From Acidobacteriota bacterium (GTDB taxonomy: Bacteria > Acidobacteriota > UBA6911), in the NCBI GenBank assembly GCA_031254095.1, contig JAIRVC010000099.1, forward strand, positions 1-7,072: a stretch of DNA of 7,072 bases, given 5' to 3'. Of this stretch, positions 6,601-7,072 are shown piece after piece. The notes under the pieces were generated by a model. The model made no database searches and was not told the DNA's origin. It worked only from the letters and a program-made list of their open reading frames with translations. A program made the translations under genes and the position numbers. Position 1 is the stretch's first letter, and each line of letters opens with the position of its first letter.

Positions 6601-7060
6601 AAAGCCATGTGGCCATAAGCATACGGACGCCGTTATCGGAAGTGTCAAAGGCGTCATAAAACAGCATGACGGGAGATTGCGGGCCTGTCCCGATTTCAGA
6701 AAGCCGCCTGCCTAACCTTATTCCGGTTTCTTCCTCGCTTTTATTCAGACCGCGTTCAATCAACGTTTTGCATTCGACGCCGTCCAGCCAGACACAAGCC
6801 GCGGCAACCTGATCGCCCGCGTATCCGTAATAGTCGTTGGTTATAATCCCGGCCGCGCCGCCGCCGTAAACCGGCGTTGACGCTCCCGCTGCTCCAGCAA
6901 CCGCTTCCCGCAATGTATATTGATCGTGCCGCGCGGTGGCAAACAGCAAAACAAAATCGCAGGAATCTTCTCTTTCGCCCTTTGACAGGGCCATTTGTAT
7001 AGCCTGCGTTCCTGCCGCGGCGGTATCGGGATTATCGCTGTAACCAATTCCAACTTTCAT
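3647..7060 (-). CDS. FIST-domain hybrid sensor histidine kinase/response regulator (FIST-GAF-like-PAS-HisKA-HATPase-REC)
   Basis: This 1137-residue protein has no signal peptide or membrane helix, so it is a cytoplasmic sensor. Residues 1-245 resemble FIST_N (GGGAAGIITN near 66-75, LTGAGLMGDH near 167-176). Residues 250-400 resemble FIST_C (FGVNH 261-265, CAGRCSGYGG 341-350, GLYTGVEIASIGG 371-383, TGVF 391-394). FIST domains are proposed to bind small ligands such as amino acids. A polar linker and coiled coil (about 402-465) lead to a GAF-like region (465-625) and a PAS domain (626-745). HisKA follows, with phospho-acceptor H775 in SISHEIRTPMN. HATPase_c has N-box N889/N893, G1 box DTGIG 926-930 and G2 box GLGMG 956-960. 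The receiver (about 1017-1133) has E1023/D1024, phospho-acceptor D1067 in LMDIQMPEMDG, T1097 and K1119. All catalytic residues are present. The chain ends after the receiver with no HPt domain, so a separate phosphotransfer protein is expected. The ATG at 7058-7060 is preceded by GGAGA at 5-base spacing. Confidence 0.95.
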   Translation of the reverse strand: MKVGIGYSDNPDTAAAGTQAIQMALSKGEREDSCDFVLLFATARHDQYTLREAVAGAAGASTPVYGGGAAGIITNDYYGYAGDQVAAACVWLDGVECKTLIERGLNKSEEETGIRLGRRLSEIGTGPQSPVMLFYDAFDTSDNGVRMLMATWLLEGIKKGLGFLPDLTGAGLMGDHICTPAGQFVDGEIDKYTATAFAFSGDIRVDSVIMHGCRPATGYFTVTKAQGPVILEINGKPAIRFIDELIESAVEPEEYPFFLIFGVNHGDRWGEYDEDYYASRLCLAIDKDRGGIVMFEPDMIEGTEFRLMFRALDLDYIPPKIEKAFDDLGEREPVFAIYIDCAGRCSGYGGMGMEDAPVIQKAVAGRAPVLGLYTGVEIASIGGRPRGLDWTGVFCLFSQRKAGGRNAGRASEKPVWNKEMASSESKQPPVEAAMRLAEQNAARILSLQNTSIAIRHELEQKRRGFSLLAELSASLKHGVSYESVFIPAAKRINAALNMQRTIVMLKGEDGLFVPEVLQGYGTLEKAKFAGLHLKFPAEMLDTDRPVLVTGADPEQRLKEIRELFGLPYFISSPVVIHNEIIAVLITGRLMEAAPFLVRLSQNDAETMQAISALLASVAASRRLAAYEERNRIMIDTIPICCTLWDENGKQADCNQKTLSMFGLSDRNEYIEKFPQLSPEYQPDGRLSSEAALDYVRKAFVAGEVKFDWTHMQLNGELIPTEVSLVRVPKGENYIVVGYITDLRERQAVNMKMAEAQKAVERNLKAKNEFLASISHEIRTPMNAITAMSRVCGEQNDLTGNQRHIIEQGIRSTKLLTSAIETILDFSMLDSGRMSLQAGEFSIRDLINDICQIAGREAEKKSLSLRASVDSGVPGRLVGDSLRLQQALMNIVMNAVKFTEKGGIEINVSSREKLENGKLSLLLEVRDTGIGFSEEKITNIFTPFVSGDTSYSRKYEGLGMGLSVSNGLVALMGGKITYESSPGKGSVFKIEVPLSVPETKSAEEKTAEKTGMEALRGLRVLVAEDNSINQMIMSELLTTVGVEVTIAENGIQALDEIEKSGFDVVLMDIQMPEMDGLTATAQIRTDSRFADLPILAMTANAGAEHLKESLSAGMNDHLTKPVDVQQLYSALVKWGRRN

Positions 7061-7065
7061 TTGGG

Positions 7066-7070
7066 TCTCC
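7066..7070 (-). promoter_or_regulatory. Ribosome binding site of the FIST kinase gene
   Basis: On the minus strand GGAGA ends five bases before the ATG (7060-7058). This is ideal Shine-Dalgarno spacing and supports this start even though only 12 upstream bases are visible. The promoter lies outside the window. Confidence 0.7.
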
Positions 7071-7072
7071 GT

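Noticed and set aside
6266..6715. 149-codon plus-strand open frame
   Set aside because: It is antisense to the well-supported FIST domain and has no recognisable motif.

Overview
The window comes from a bacterial chromosome of roughly even base composition and carries five reasonably complete protein genes plus the tail of a sixth. The content (a cytoplasmic hybrid histidine kinase with a FIST sensor, a type I QueF, a membrane-anchored TPR protein) fits a Gram-negative, probably environmental or gut-associated bacterium. The short dispersed repeats at gene ends are reminiscent of spirochaetes, Elusimicrobia or deltaproteobacteria, but nothing here fixes the phylum and I do not claim one.

Layout, left to right. 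Positions 2-208 (+) hold the C-terminal winged-helix end of a protein that begins outside the window. Positions 348-1244 (+) encode a ten-helix DMT/EamA-type transporter. After 40 bases, 1285-2493 (+) encodes a protein with a Yip1-like membrane half and a TPR half. The stretch 2494-2766 has no gene and is a repeat-rich junction: a 124-126 bp hairpin element with near-perfect terminal inverted repeats that supplies the last codons of the TPR gene, a small GC-rich hairpin, a degenerate heptamer repeat and GGGTA-type repeats. Then come queF (2776-3180, +; queuosine precursor reductase) and a hotdog-fold acyl-CoA thioesterase (3167-3559, +), which overlap by 14 bases and are probably translated together. 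Facing them, 3647-7060 (-) encodes a 1137-residue soluble hybrid sensor kinase: FIST_N, FIST_C, coiled coil, GAF-like region, PAS, HisKA, HATPase and receiver domains.

How the genes may work together. Apart from the overlapping queF/thioesterase pair there is no single pathway. FIST domains are proposed small-ligand (amino-acid-like) sensors, so the kinase probably reports a cytoplasmic metabolite into a phosphorelay. Its partner HPt and output regulator are not in the window. The transporter and the Yip1-TPR gene run in the same direction and could be co-transcribed.

I do not see a clearly new biological system. The items most worth following are the hairpin element that appears to have replaced the 3' end of the TPR gene, a shared 14-base sequence found at two gene ends, and the FIST-headed kinase with no visible partner.
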